The notes beneath the pieces were generated by a model that searched no databases, was not told where the DNA came from, and saw only the letters and a list, made by a program, of their open reading frames with translations. From the NCBI GenBank assembly GCA_002509325.1, contig DADO01000004.1, positions 19,720 through 25,028 on the forward strand: 5,309 nucleotides of DNA. The letters are read 5' to 3'. This document shows positions 1 to 5,246 of the stretch, piece after piece. Source of the DNA: Methanosarcina sp. UBA402 (GTDB taxonomy: Archaea > Halobacteriota > Methanosarcinia > Methanosarcinales > Methanosarcinaceae). The position numbers and the translations under genes are program-made. Position 1 is the first letter of the stretch; each line of letters starts with the position of its first letter.

Positions 1-81
1 GTTTAGGGTTGTTATTTTTGTTTATGATCGCCATTCTTCTAATGACTACGGCTTTTCTAACGGTCACTCTTTCTCTAATCC

Positions 82-606
82 TCAGTCCTGCCGAATCCAG
101 GCCATTGGGATGTCAGCTTCCAGTCCTCCCGTTTTGCCAGATATTCGATTTTTAAGCCTGCCTTCAACCCTGAAACCAAATTTCTTGTAAAATCTTATGG
201 CTTTTTGATTGCTTTCCTTTGCGATGAGTTCAACCCTGCGGATCTCAGGATGCTTTGATTTGATTTCCTGCAAGAGGGTTCGAAAGAGCAATGACCCAAG
301 CCCTTTACCCTGATAGTCTGGATGTACAGCAATTGTAAGGTCGCTCAAAAGGTGAGAAAAAACCTTTATACCCGGGCTGCAGGTGTGAACCTCTGCAATC
401 AAGATTCCAGGATTTGAAGGGTCTTCAATTGTCAGAATAATGCCAGTCTCATGGCATCTCTTGATAAAGTTTCGGACATATGCTTCAGTGATCTCATCGA
501 CTTGCCTTGCAATTCCGCCCGAACGGGCTGCAACCGCCTTATAAAGCGTCATAATTTTATGTAGGTCCGAAAGTTCAACTCCCCTGACATTGTATTCCAG
601 TTGCAC
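82..606 (-). CDS. GNAT-family N-acetyltransferase
   Basis: This 174-residue protein is a GCN5-related N-acetyltransferase, which moves an acetyl group from acetyl-CoA to an amine; it should be cytosolic. The acetyl-CoA loop is clear: a beta strand at residues 89-94 runs into HPDYQGKGLGSLLF (95-108), with the Q-x-x-G-x-G pyrophosphate-binding pattern at Q99-G104. Motif B follows at 131-145 (ESNQKAIRFYKKFGF), where Tyr140 sits at the usual general-acid position. Length fits a single GNAT domain. The start is GTG at 604-606: a stop lies three codons upstream in frame, and the first internal ATG (residue 19) would cut into the fold. A purine-rich site lies about 9 nt upstream. The C-terminal pattern resembles RimI/YhhY-like small-molecule or peptide acetyltransferases, but the substrate cannot be read from sequence. 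It stands alone, divergent from the next gene. Confidence 0.93.
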   Translation of the reverse strand: MQLEYNVRGVELSDLHKIMTLYKAVAARSGGIARQVDEITEAYVRNFIKRCHETGIILTIEDPSNPGILIAEVHTCSPGIKVFSHLLSDLTIAVHPDYQGKGLGSLLFRTLLQEIKSKHPEIRRVELIAKESNQKAIRFYKKFGFRVEGRLKNRISGKTGGLEADIPMAWIRQD

Positions 607-615
607 TTTACCCTA

Positions 616-620
616 TCCTT
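616..620 (-). promoter_or_regulatory. Shine-Dalgarno site supporting the GTG start of the acetyltransferase
   Basis: Read on the minus strand this is AAGGA, 9 nt before the GTG at 606. It supports the non-ATG start, together with the in-frame stop just upstream. A nearer GGG (611-613) is an alternative contact. Confidence 0.55.
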
Positions 621-641
621 TTTAGGAAAAAGTCAACATAA

Positions 642-653
642 CAATATTAAAGC
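642..653 (-). promoter_or_regulatory. Possible TATA box of the acetyltransferase gene
   Basis: The minus strand reads CTTTAATATTGT here, an AT-rich element like an archaeal TATA box. A start of transcription about 25 nt downstream would fall near 622, just before the Shine-Dalgarno site, giving a short leader. Spacing is consistent, but AT-rich matches are frequent in these spacers. Confidence 0.35.
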
Positions 654-832
654 TTATCCCTGTACAGCCAGGGGTCAGGAAAACGTCTTCGAATCAAACA
701 TGAATAAGAAACACAAATAATATGGTAGAAAAAAGGATACGCTGGTAACTCGGGAAAACCCAAGGAAAAACGTTATAGAGCCAGTGGATTTGGTTAAGCT
801 TTTATTCTTTCCTCTATCATGTTAATACTTAA

Positions 833-902
833 AGATGGTAAAGATAAGATGGTAAAGATAAGATGGTAAAGATAAGATGGTAAAGATAAGATGGTAAAGA
901 TA
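833..902 (+). repeat. Tandem array of five perfect 14-bp repeats
   Basis: Five identical copies of AGATGGTAAAGATA lie end to end (833-846, 847-860, 861-874, 875-888, 889-902). The plus strand has no C anywhere in the array. Because 14 is not a multiple of three, each copy shifts the reading frame; every copy carries an ATG. The array ends 8 bp before the start codon of the gene at 911, so it occupies the position of its leader. Perfect identity suggests recent expansion or active homogenisation, making it a likely variable-number locus between strains. Confidence 0.97.
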
Positions 903-914
903 AACAGGAGATGA
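891..914 (+). CDS. Possible seven-codon leader mini-ORF overlapping the next start (ATGA)
   Basis: The ATG in the fifth repeat copy opens a frame reading MVKINRR and ends at TGA 912-914, so its stop overlaps the ATG of the downstream gene at 911-913. The four earlier copies each open a frame reading MVKIRW and stop (starts at 835, 849, 863, 877). An ATGA overlap is a common arrangement for translational coupling. No Shine-Dalgarno site precedes these ATGs, since the upstream repeats lack GGAG or GGTG, so translation is conjectural and would need leaderless or scanning-like entry. Confidence 0.25.
   Translation: MVKINRR
906..910 (+). promoter_or_regulatory. AGGAG sequence directly abutting the start codon
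   Basis: AGGAG is a good Shine-Dalgarno match, but it has zero spacing to the ATG at 911, where about 5-9 nt is normal. Either the gene initiates by another route, such as coupling to the overlapping mini-ORF, or the true start is a downstream non-ATG codon (in-frame CTG at 920, 9 nt from the motif). No in-frame ATG, GTG or TTG exists between the upstream stop at 887-889 and 911. Confidence 0.4.
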
Positions 915-1348
915 ACTGGCTGACTAGCAGATTTTCCAATACAGAACCAAAGATTAATTATGATAAGCAGTGGGCTTTTGAAATCGCTTACTTTACCCGG
1001 GATATCGGGACTTATCTAAGAAAACTTGGGAATCTTCTGAATGCCAAGGACTATGTTGAGTCGCGCATCCTAGCCTCTGAAATGAAACAGAGAGCAGAGT
1101 TTGAAAAAACCGTCCAGCCTGAATTCAGGACTTCGGCCAATCTTGTAAAGGCTCGCAAGCTGTTCAACAGCTTTCTGGATGAGTGCGTTAATTTTGCCGA
1201 GCTTTTAAGGATCACAACAATACAGGAAGAAACCGGGTGTGAAGAAATGCTGGACAAGCCCGAACAGATTAGGAATTCAATCGACAGGCTGAACCTTATT
1301 AAAGAAATGTTGACCGATGAACTTTGCCTTTACGGCTGGTATTACTGA
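911..1348 (+). CDS. Hypothetical protein, 145 aa, predicted helical
   Basis: I do not recognise this protein family. It is a soluble-looking, charged 145-residue protein without a signal peptide or membrane segment. Residues 16-65, 75-105 and 115-140 look like amphipathic helices rich in Glu, Lys, Arg and Leu, so a small helical bundle is likely. It has only three Cys (92, 110, 139) in no metal-binding pattern, and ends in an aromatic tail (YGWYY). Codon use looks like that of the neighbouring genes and no frameshift is seen, so it is probably a real gene. The ATG at 911 is the first possible start in frame. It stands alone between two tandem-repeat arrays, with a five-T run 12 nt after the stop as a possible terminator. 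Function is unknown. Confidence 0.8.
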   Translation: MNWLTSRFSNTEPKINYDKQWAFEIAYFTRDIGTYLRKLGNLLNAKDYVESRILASEMKQRAEFEKTVQPEFRTSANLVKARKLFNSFLDECVNFAELLRITTIQEETGCEEMLDKPEQIRNSIDRLNLIKEMLTDELCLYGWYY

Positions 1349-1360
1349 AAATACAGATGG

Positions 1361-1365
1361 TTTTT
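1361..1365 (+). terminator. Possible T-tract terminator after the 145-aa gene
   Basis: A five-T run begins 13 nt after the TGA stop and is followed by the T-rich repeat array. Archaeal RNA polymerase terminates at U-tracts without a hairpin, so transcription may end here or inside the array. Confidence 0.35.
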
Positions 1366-1370
1366 CAATT

Positions 1371-1540
1371 CATGTTTATCCGTATTTATCCGTATTTATC
1401 CATGATTATCTATGTTTATCTATGTTTATCTATGTTTATTTATGTTTATCTATGTTTATCTACATTTATACGTTTTCATCTATATTTATTTCTATTTATT
1501 TATATTTATCTGTGTTTATCCGTGTCCATCTGTGGTTCTT
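1371..1540 (+). repeat. Degenerate tandem array of seventeen 10-bp units
   Basis: Seventeen consecutive 10-bp units with consensus TATGTTTATC run from 1371 without any insertion or deletion. The middle copies (1411-1460) are nearly identical; both ends are diverged, the last units reading CGTGTCCATC and TGTGGTTCTT. The plus strand is T-rich and poor in G; the other strand reads GATAAACATA. The consensus has no stop codon on the plus strand, so two frames stay open through it and create apparent ORFs (1317-1631, 1324-1542) rich in Tyr, Leu, Phe and Ile that are repeat translation and not genes. Similar TGTTTATC/GTCCATCTGTGGTT-like simple repeats occur between genes in Methanosarcina and other genomes as I recall; I could not check this. 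Confidence 0.93.
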
Positions 1541-1811
1541 AGGAAATCCATACCAGATAGCTTCTAATCACCAATTTAAGCATCTTTTCGAATCTGCAAC
1601 CTCTACCTTTAACAATAATCGTTATATTTAAGCAATGTTTTCTAAAAAACACTGGGGCCTGGCTCAAAGGCTGTTCGGTAAGAAGGCATCATTATTAAAG
1701 ACCTCAATAGAGAGATAGCAAAGGGTTATATACAGGAAAATGAGTTACAAGATAATCATTCAAGTTAAAGGTTATTTAATCTAATATTATCTAATCTAAT
1801 AATTCAGTCTG

Positions 1812-1824
1812 CCTGTATTACAGG
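1812..1824. promoter_or_regulatory. 13-bp perfect palindrome, possible operator
   Basis: CCTGTA and TACAGG flank a single central T. The symmetry suits a dimeric DNA-binding protein better than an RNA hairpin, since the loop would be too small without opening the inner pairs. It lies about 300 bp upstream of the helicase, so any regulatory link is uncertain. Confidence 0.25.
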
Positions 1825-1953
1825 GAAGAGTTCAAAAAAGCGTCTGGAACTTATCCAAGAAGATCGAATTTTTGCTGTATAAGTTTTATTCATATCGGTT
1901 CTGAATTTCCCTGGTCCTCAGGCACCTTCTCGCATTCCCGGGGATATTAACCA

Positions 1954-1960
1954 TTTATAC
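1954..1960 (+). promoter_or_regulatory. Candidate TATA box for the helicase gene
   Basis: TTTATAC, preceded by a partly purine-containing stretch, resembles the archaeal TATA consensus. Transcription would start near 1984, leaving a leader of about 140 nt. Competing candidates are TTATATAC at 1726-1733 and ATATAAG at 2051-2057, so the promoter is not settled. Confidence 0.35.
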
Positions 1961-2076
1961 GGCGTGTTTACTTGTTTTTAGCTGGTATCATGTACCGGTT
2001 TTGATAAGTGGCCTCTCCTGCAAAGGATACTGTCGGGTATGCGGCAGAGCATATAAGCAGCAGGTCTGCAAGTTGC

Positions 2077-2115
2077 ATGATCTGTGAGAAAAAACTGTCA
2101 ATTTGTCAATATTAG
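2077..2115 (+). CDS. Possible 12-codon upstream ORF in the helicase leader
   Basis: ATG at 2077 opens a frame reading MICEKKLSICQY and stops at TAG 2113-2115, 9 nt before the helicase start. It lacks a Shine-Dalgarno site, and short ORFs of this size arise by chance. It is listed because of its position directly in front of the helicase ribosome-binding site. Confidence 0.15.
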   Translation: MICEKKLSICQY

Positions 2116-2121
2116 AGTGAG
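2115..2121 (+). promoter_or_regulatory. Ribosome-binding site of the helicase
   Basis: GAGTGAG, 3 nt before the ATG at 2125, is a partial match to the archaeal GGAGGTGA site at tight spacing. It supports this start, which also leaves an intact Q motif beginning at residue 7. Confidence 0.45.
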
Positions 2122-2124
2122 TAC

Positions 2125-3813
2125 ATGGAAAAATTAGCAAAATTTAAGGCATTAGGGCTTTCAGACAGTACGTTAAAAGCCCTTAAAAAGAAAGGGTTTG
2201 AAGAACCAACCCCAATTCAGGAAAAAGTAATCCCGCTTTTTTTGAAAGGAGAATGCGATATTATAGGGCAGGCTCAGACCGGAACCGGGAAAACAACGGC
2301 TTTCGGGACCCCCATTATAGAAAGAATTCCTGAGAAATCAGGGAAGGTACAGGCAATAGTCCTGACTCCAACTCGAGAACTGGCAATCCAGGTCTCAGAA
2401 GAACTTAATTCCTTAAAAGGAGACAAGAAGCTGCATATCGTCCCGATTTATGGAGGGCAGTCCATGACTCAGCAGCTCAGGATACTGAGAAATGGAGTTG
2501 ACATCGTTGTGGGGACCCCAGGAAGGGTCATCGACCACCTTGAGAGAAAGAGCTTGGACCTTGAGCACATTGCGTATTTCGTGCTTGACGAGGCCGACGA
2601 GATGCTCAATATGGGCTTTATCGACGATATTAAAGAGATCCTGAGGGCAACAGGACCTGAAAAACGAATGCTTTTCTTTTCAGCTACAATGCCAAAGCCA
2701 ATCCTTGGAATAGCCAAGAGATACATGAAGAACTACGAGCATGTTGCAATTGAAAAAGAAGAGCTTGTTGCAAGCCTGACTGAGCAGATTTACTTCGAGG
2801 TCAGGGAGGGCGATAAATTCGAAGCCCTGTGCAGGATTATCGATATTGAAGACGAATTTTACGGGCTCGTGTTCTGCAGAACAAAAAACGATACAACCCA
2901 GCTTGCCCAGAAGCTTGGGGACCGTGGGTACGTAGCCGATGCCCTGAACGGCGACCTTTCCCAGAATGAAAGGGAAAAAATCCTTAACCGGTTCAGGAAA
3001 CAGAAAATAAATATCCTCGTAGCAACTGACGTTGCAGCCCGAGGTATCGATATCATGGATCTGACCCATGTTATCAACTATTCCCTTCCCCAGGACCCTG
3101 AGTCTTATGTGCACAGGATAGGAAGGACAGGCAGGGCAGGCAAGCAGGGAACTGCAATTACTTTCGTTACATCCACGGAGTACAGGCGGCTAACTTACAT
3201 TAAAAAGACCTCAAAGTCCGAAATGAGGAGAGGTCGAATCCCCGAGATAAAAGATGTAATAAAAGCCAAAAGGGCAAGAGTAAAAGCCGAACTCGAAGAC
3301 ACTATAAAAGCAGAGGCATACGGCGATTGCCTTGAGATGAGCGAAAAGCTCCTGGATGAATATCCTGCCGAAAAAATTCTGGCAGCCCTTCTGAAGTGCG
3401 CTTTCAAGGAAATGTTCGATGAAGGTATGTACGCGGAGATTTCCCGAAGCTCGTATGTTGACCGGAAAGGAAAAACCAGGCTGTTTATTGCCATGGGCAA
3501 AGCCGAAGGCATGACGACCCCTAACAGGCTATGTGAGTTCATAAAGGAAGAGACCGGAGAAAGCGACCTGAAAATAAGGGATGCAGAGATTTTCCCGCAT
3601 TTCTCCTTCGTAACCGTACCTTTCGCCCAGGCTGAAACCCTGCTCGAAATCTTCAAAAATAAAAAGAGAGGCCGAAAACCCTTTGTGGAAATTGCCCAGA
3701 AATCGAATAGAAGAAGCTCCAGGAATGCTGGCGATACTCGCGGTAGCACTCGGAGCAATACAAGCTATACGAGAGATGCAAGAACCCCAAAGAGAAAATA
3801 TCCTTCATACTAA
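2125..3813 (+). CDS. deaD: DEAD-box ATP-dependent RNA helicase with DbpA-type C-terminal domain
   Basis: This 562-residue cytosolic enzyme unwinds or remodels RNA using ATP. All core motifs are present: Q motif (F7 to Q32, GFEEPTPIQ), motif I AQTGTGKT (50-57), Ia PTRELA (82-87), GG (110-111), Ib TPGR (131-134), II DEAD (155-158), III SAT (186-188), IV LVFCRT (248-253), V ATDVAARGID (300-309) and VI HRIGRTGRAG (330-339). A helical linker (about 370-440) leads to a DbpA-like RNA-binding domain (about 448-515), as in bacterial DeaD/CsdA and DbpA, which bind rRNA. The last 45 residues are a basic, Ser/Arg-rich, disordered-looking tail, probably for non-specific RNA contact. Related archaeal DeaD proteins, notably from Methanococcoides burtonii, are cold-induced and have long leaders. 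A role in ribosome assembly or RNA refolding in the cold is therefore likely but inferred. The symbol is by family resemblance; the gene is intact and stands alone. Confidence 0.97.
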   Translation: MEKLAKFKALGLSDSTLKALKKKGFEEPTPIQEKVIPLFLKGECDIIGQAQTGTGKTTAFGTPIIERIPEKSGKVQAIVLTPTRELAIQVSEELNSLKGDKKLHIVPIYGGQSMTQQLRILRNGVDIVVGTPGRVIDHLERKSLDLEHIAYFVLDEADEMLNMGFIDDIKEILRATGPEKRMLFFSATMPKPILGIAKRYMKNYEHVAIEKEELVASLTEQIYFEVREGDKFEALCRIIDIEDEFYGLVFCRTKNDTTQLAQKLGDRGYVADALNGDLSQNEREKILNRFRKQKINILVATDVAARGIDIMDLTHVINYSLPQDPESYVHRIGRTGRAGKQGTAITFVTSTEYRRLTYIKKTSKSEMRRGRIPEIKDVIKAKRARVKAELEDTIKAEAYGDCLEMSEKLLDEYPAEKILAALLKCAFKEMFDEGMYAEISRSSYVDRKGKTRLFIAMGKAEGMTTPNRLCEFIKEETGESDLKIRDAEIFPHFSFVTVPFAQAETLLEIFKNKKRGRKPFVEIAQKSNRRSSRNAGDTRGSTRSNTSYTRDARTPKRKYPSY

Positions 3814-3822
3814 ATTCATTTC

Positions 3823-3828
3823 TTTTTT
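3823..3828 (+). terminator. T-tract terminator after the helicase, proximal
   Basis: Six T residues begin 10 nt after the TAA stop, with no hairpin needed before them, as expected for archaeal U-tract termination. Confidence 0.45.
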
Positions 3829-3932
3829 CAGGAGTCTTGAGGCTGAGATGTTTCAGGAATCCAAAAAAGCTTTGATAGCAGGAATCCCAATAAGTTCTGA
3901 GAGCATCATTTTATCCAAATTTTAATTTAATC

Positions 3933-3939
3933 TTTTTTT
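3933..3939 (+). terminator. T-tract terminator after the helicase, distal
   Basis: A seven-T run lies about 120 nt after the helicase stop, in an AT-rich stretch. It may act as a back-up site that prevents readthrough into the convergent membrane-protein gene. Confidence 0.4.
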
Positions 3940-3961
3940 CTACTTCTCAAATTAGAGATGT

Positions 3962-4324
3962 TTATTTTCCCAAAAAAGTTTTCATTCCTACTAAGATAAC
4001 AAATATGCCAAAAGCCTTTCTCATTACGTCAAGTGGAAGTGAAGTTGCCAATTGAGCTCCAAATTTTGCACTAATAATCATAGCAGTGCAAATAATTATG
4101 CCTGCGTATAAATCCGCATATCCTCTTTTATAGTACTCAAAGAATGCAAGTATGCCAACTGGCGGAAGCAATGCAACCAGGGAAGTGCCCTGGGCTTTTA
4201 ACTGAGAAAATCCTTCTAAAAAGATTAGCGCAGGAATAATTATAACCCCGCCACCAATCCCAAATAATCCACTTAAAATACCTGCGGTAACGCCAATTAG
4301 TATATAAACTACTAAACCTTCCAT
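3962..4324 (-). CDS. Half-length TauE/SafE-family membrane protein
   Basis: This 120-residue integral membrane protein matches one half of the TauE/SafE (sulfite exporter) family, whose usual members are about 250 residues built from two homologous halves. The family signature is SGLFGIGGG (18-26) followed by PAL, then GTSL (47-50). Four hydrophobic segments are visible at about 5-33, 47-64, 71-93 and 103-118, and the end (ILVGMKTFL) resembles the normal end of such a half. The protein has its own start and stop, and no second half is visible in the 148 bp downstream. It is therefore a natural single-repeat form or an old clean truncation. A working transporter would need to pair two copies or find a partner. 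Family members are linked to export of sulfite, sulfoacetate or other small anions; the substrate here is unknown. The ATG is backed by a strong Shine-Dalgarno site. It converges on the helicase. Confidence 0.88.
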   Translation of the reverse strand: MEGLVVYILIGVTAGILSGLFGIGGGVIIIPALIFLEGFSQLKAQGTSLVALLPPVGILAFFEYYKRGYADLYAGIIICTAMIISAKFGAQLATSLPLDVMRKAFGIFVILVGMKTFLGK

Positions 4325-4330
4325 AGGGTC

Positions 4331-4339
4331 CCACCTTCC
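4331..4339 (-). promoter_or_regulatory. Strong Shine-Dalgarno site of the TauE-like gene
   Basis: The minus strand reads GGAAGGTGG, ending 6 nt before the ATG at 4324. It fixes the start. A TATA-like AAATATAT (4342-4349) lies too close for a leadered mRNA using this site, so the promoter is probably further upstream. Confidence 0.65.
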
Positions 4340-4420
4340 AGATATATTTCAAAGAATATTCCTAGATTAACTTTTTTACCACAAAAATAGAATGCAGAAT
4401 CAATGTTAATACCATTTCAT

Positions 4421-4440
4421 TCATAAAAATAAAAGTTTAT
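4421..4440 (-). promoter_or_regulatory. T-rich element between methyltransferase and TauE-like gene
   Basis: The minus strand carries CTTTTATTTTTATG within this stretch. It sits about 90 nt after the methyltransferase stop and about 100 nt before the TauE-like start, so it could be a T-rich terminator for the former, a TATA-like promoter element for the latter, or both. The 205-bp spacer holds no other clear signal. Confidence 0.3.
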
Positions 4441-4529
4441 CTTGTCGATCAGGAAGATAGAGATCATCATCTATGAATTGATTTCTAAACTTGTAAGGAG
4501 AAGGATAAAAGTCTGTATAGAGGAAATCA

Positions 4530-5231
4530 TTATTTAATGCAAAAAAACCCAGCCTGTATATAAGAATACCAGAATAACTCCACGGTTTTGAATCCGGTTT
4601 TTCTCAAAAGTTTAAGATGCTCTTCGACAGTAATAGGAAAATACTCAGTATCAAAACGCTCGAGATACTGCTTTATCTCTTCCTCAGTCCTGTCGTGGGC
4701 TAACTGGAAATTGCGCAAATATCTTTTTCCTACCATAATCCCTTCTTTGGTTAGCGGTCTGATGTTCTCGAAAGCAATGTAAATTCCACCTTCTTTGAGA
4801 AGCTTGTAACACACACCAGTTGCTTTAGCCCTGCCTTCACGGGTAAGGTAGTGATGGCACTGTATGGCAGTTATAACGTCCGGTTTTTCCTCCAATTCCT
4901 GAGAGAACTCCTGAGTGGGGGAAGCCTTCAGGAACTCCAGCCTATCCGCAGAGCAGAGTGACAGTTTTTTCCTTGCCTGATCCAGCATACCTTCCGAAGG
5001 ATCAAGTAAAAGGAATTTTGTTGCGGGAAATTCCTCAATTGCCATATTAACCAGAGAACCTGTACCACATCCGGTATCCAGCCAGATTCTGGGGTCGGAT
5101 GGAAGAGATTTAACTAAATTGATAGTTTCCTGATGAAAACAGAAGTAGTAAGGGAGAATACTGGGGATTCGGGCATCAAAATCCTCAGGAAGATTAGGAG
5201 TAGCATTTTGAGCAGGTTTTGCAGAAGACAT
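4530..5231 (-). CDS. Class I SAM-dependent methyltransferase
   Basis: This 233-residue cytosolic protein has the Rossmann-like fold of class I methyltransferases, which transfer a methyl group from S-adenosylmethionine. Motif I is WLDTGCGTGSL (50-60), the glycine-rich SAM loop. Strand 2 ends in the acidic residue Asp77 (LLLDPSEGML), which would bind the SAM ribose. Motif IV-like DVITAIQCHHYL (118-129) and a post-motif strand after the KEGG turn (146-149, then IYIAFENI) complete the core. A C-terminal helical part (about 165-233) with many aromatics probably covers the acceptor site. Overall it resembles UbiE/Methyltransf_25-type small-molecule methyltransferases; the acceptor cannot be inferred. 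The first 20 residues, rich in Ala, Pro and Asn, look like a flexible extension. A purine-rich site lies 10 nt before the ATG. It reads in the same direction as the TauE-like gene, but the 205-bp gap argues against a tight operon. Confidence 0.92.
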   Translation of the reverse strand: MSSAKPAQNATPNLPEDFDARIPSILPYYFCFHQETINLVKSLPSDPRIWLDTGCGTGSLVNMAIEEFPATKFLLLDPSEGMLDQARKKLSLCSADRLEFLKASPTQEFSQELEEKPDVITAIQCHHYLTREGRAKATGVCYKLLKEGGIYIAFENIRPLTKEGIMVGKRYLRNFQLAHDRTEEEIKQYLERFDTEYFPITVEEHLKLLRKTGFKTVELFWYSYIQAGFFCIK

Positions 5232-5241
5232 GGCAAGAAAG

Positions 5242-5246
5242 TCCTT
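5242..5246 (-). promoter_or_regulatory. Shine-Dalgarno site of the methyltransferase
   Basis: AAGGA on the minus strand lies 10 nt before the ATG, at the long end of normal spacing. An AT-rich GTTTAATAA (5257-5265) a little upstream is a possible TATA box, which would leave only a very short leader. Confidence 0.45.

Larger units (their letters stand above)
607..832. other. Divergent intergenic region, non-repetitive part
   Basis: This stretch separates the minus-strand acetyltransferase from the plus-strand gene at 911; with the adjoining repeat it makes a 304-bp gene-free spacer. No convincing ORF or RNA gene was found. It holds a short inverted repeat (CCCTG 658-662 and CAGGG 669-673, six-base loop) containing the palindrome CTGTACAG (660-667), too weak to call a terminator. 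It must hold promoters for both flanking genes. A T-rich element at 798-807 (GCTTTTATTC) is a candidate TATA box for the plus-strand gene and would place transcription initiation near 828-832, just ahead of the repeats. Confidence 0.6.
1541..2124. other. Long gene-free region upstream of the helicase
   Basis: About 580 bp contain no convincing gene on either strand. Visible items are TATA-like boxes at 1726-1733 (TTATATAC) and 1954-1960 (TTTATAC), an AT-rich stretch with repeated CTAAT at 1781-1800, a 13-bp palindrome at 1812-1824, a short palindrome TGCAAGTTGCA at 2067-2077, and the direct repeat TGTCAAT at 2097-2110. The final part is probably the helicase leader. One open frame without a usable ATG runs 1905-2087. 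Confidence 0.6.

Noticed and set aside
658..673. Inverted repeat CCCTG/CAGGG as a terminator or riboswitch
   Set aside because: The stem is only 5 bp, there is no T-tract beside it, and it lies upstream of both divergent genes.
833..902. The 14-bp array as a CRISPR or a replication-origin iteron set
   Set aside because: There are no spacers between copies, the unit is far too short for CRISPR, and no replication initiator gene or paired origin boxes are nearby.
1317..1631. Plus-strand ORF of 104 codons, and the smaller one at 1324-1542, rich in Tyr, Phe, Leu and Ile that could be read as a membrane protein
   Set aside because: Both are translations of the stop-free 10-bp repeat array. The residues recur with the repeat period, there is no ribosome-binding site, and the starts overlap the end of the real gene at 911-1348.
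2469..3758. Several minus-strand ORFs (2469-2726, 2680-3114, 2859-3077, 3195-3758) opposite the helicase
   Set aside because: They are antisense shadows of a gene with complete DEAD-box motifs; their translations show no family features.
3683..3925. Plus-strand ORF of 80 codons at the helicase end
   Set aside because: It overlaps the helicase C-terminal coding sequence in another frame, has no ribosome-binding site, and its downstream part is AT-rich spacer containing T-tracts.
3962..4324. The TauE-like gene as a recent pseudogene of a full transporter
   Set aside because: No second-half remnant is seen before the stop or in the 148 bp after it, and the gene has a strong ribosome-binding site and an ending typical of a complete half.
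4588..4782. Plus-strand ORF opposite the methyltransferase
   Set aside because: It is an antisense shadow within a gene with clear SAM-binding motifs and has no ribosome-binding site.
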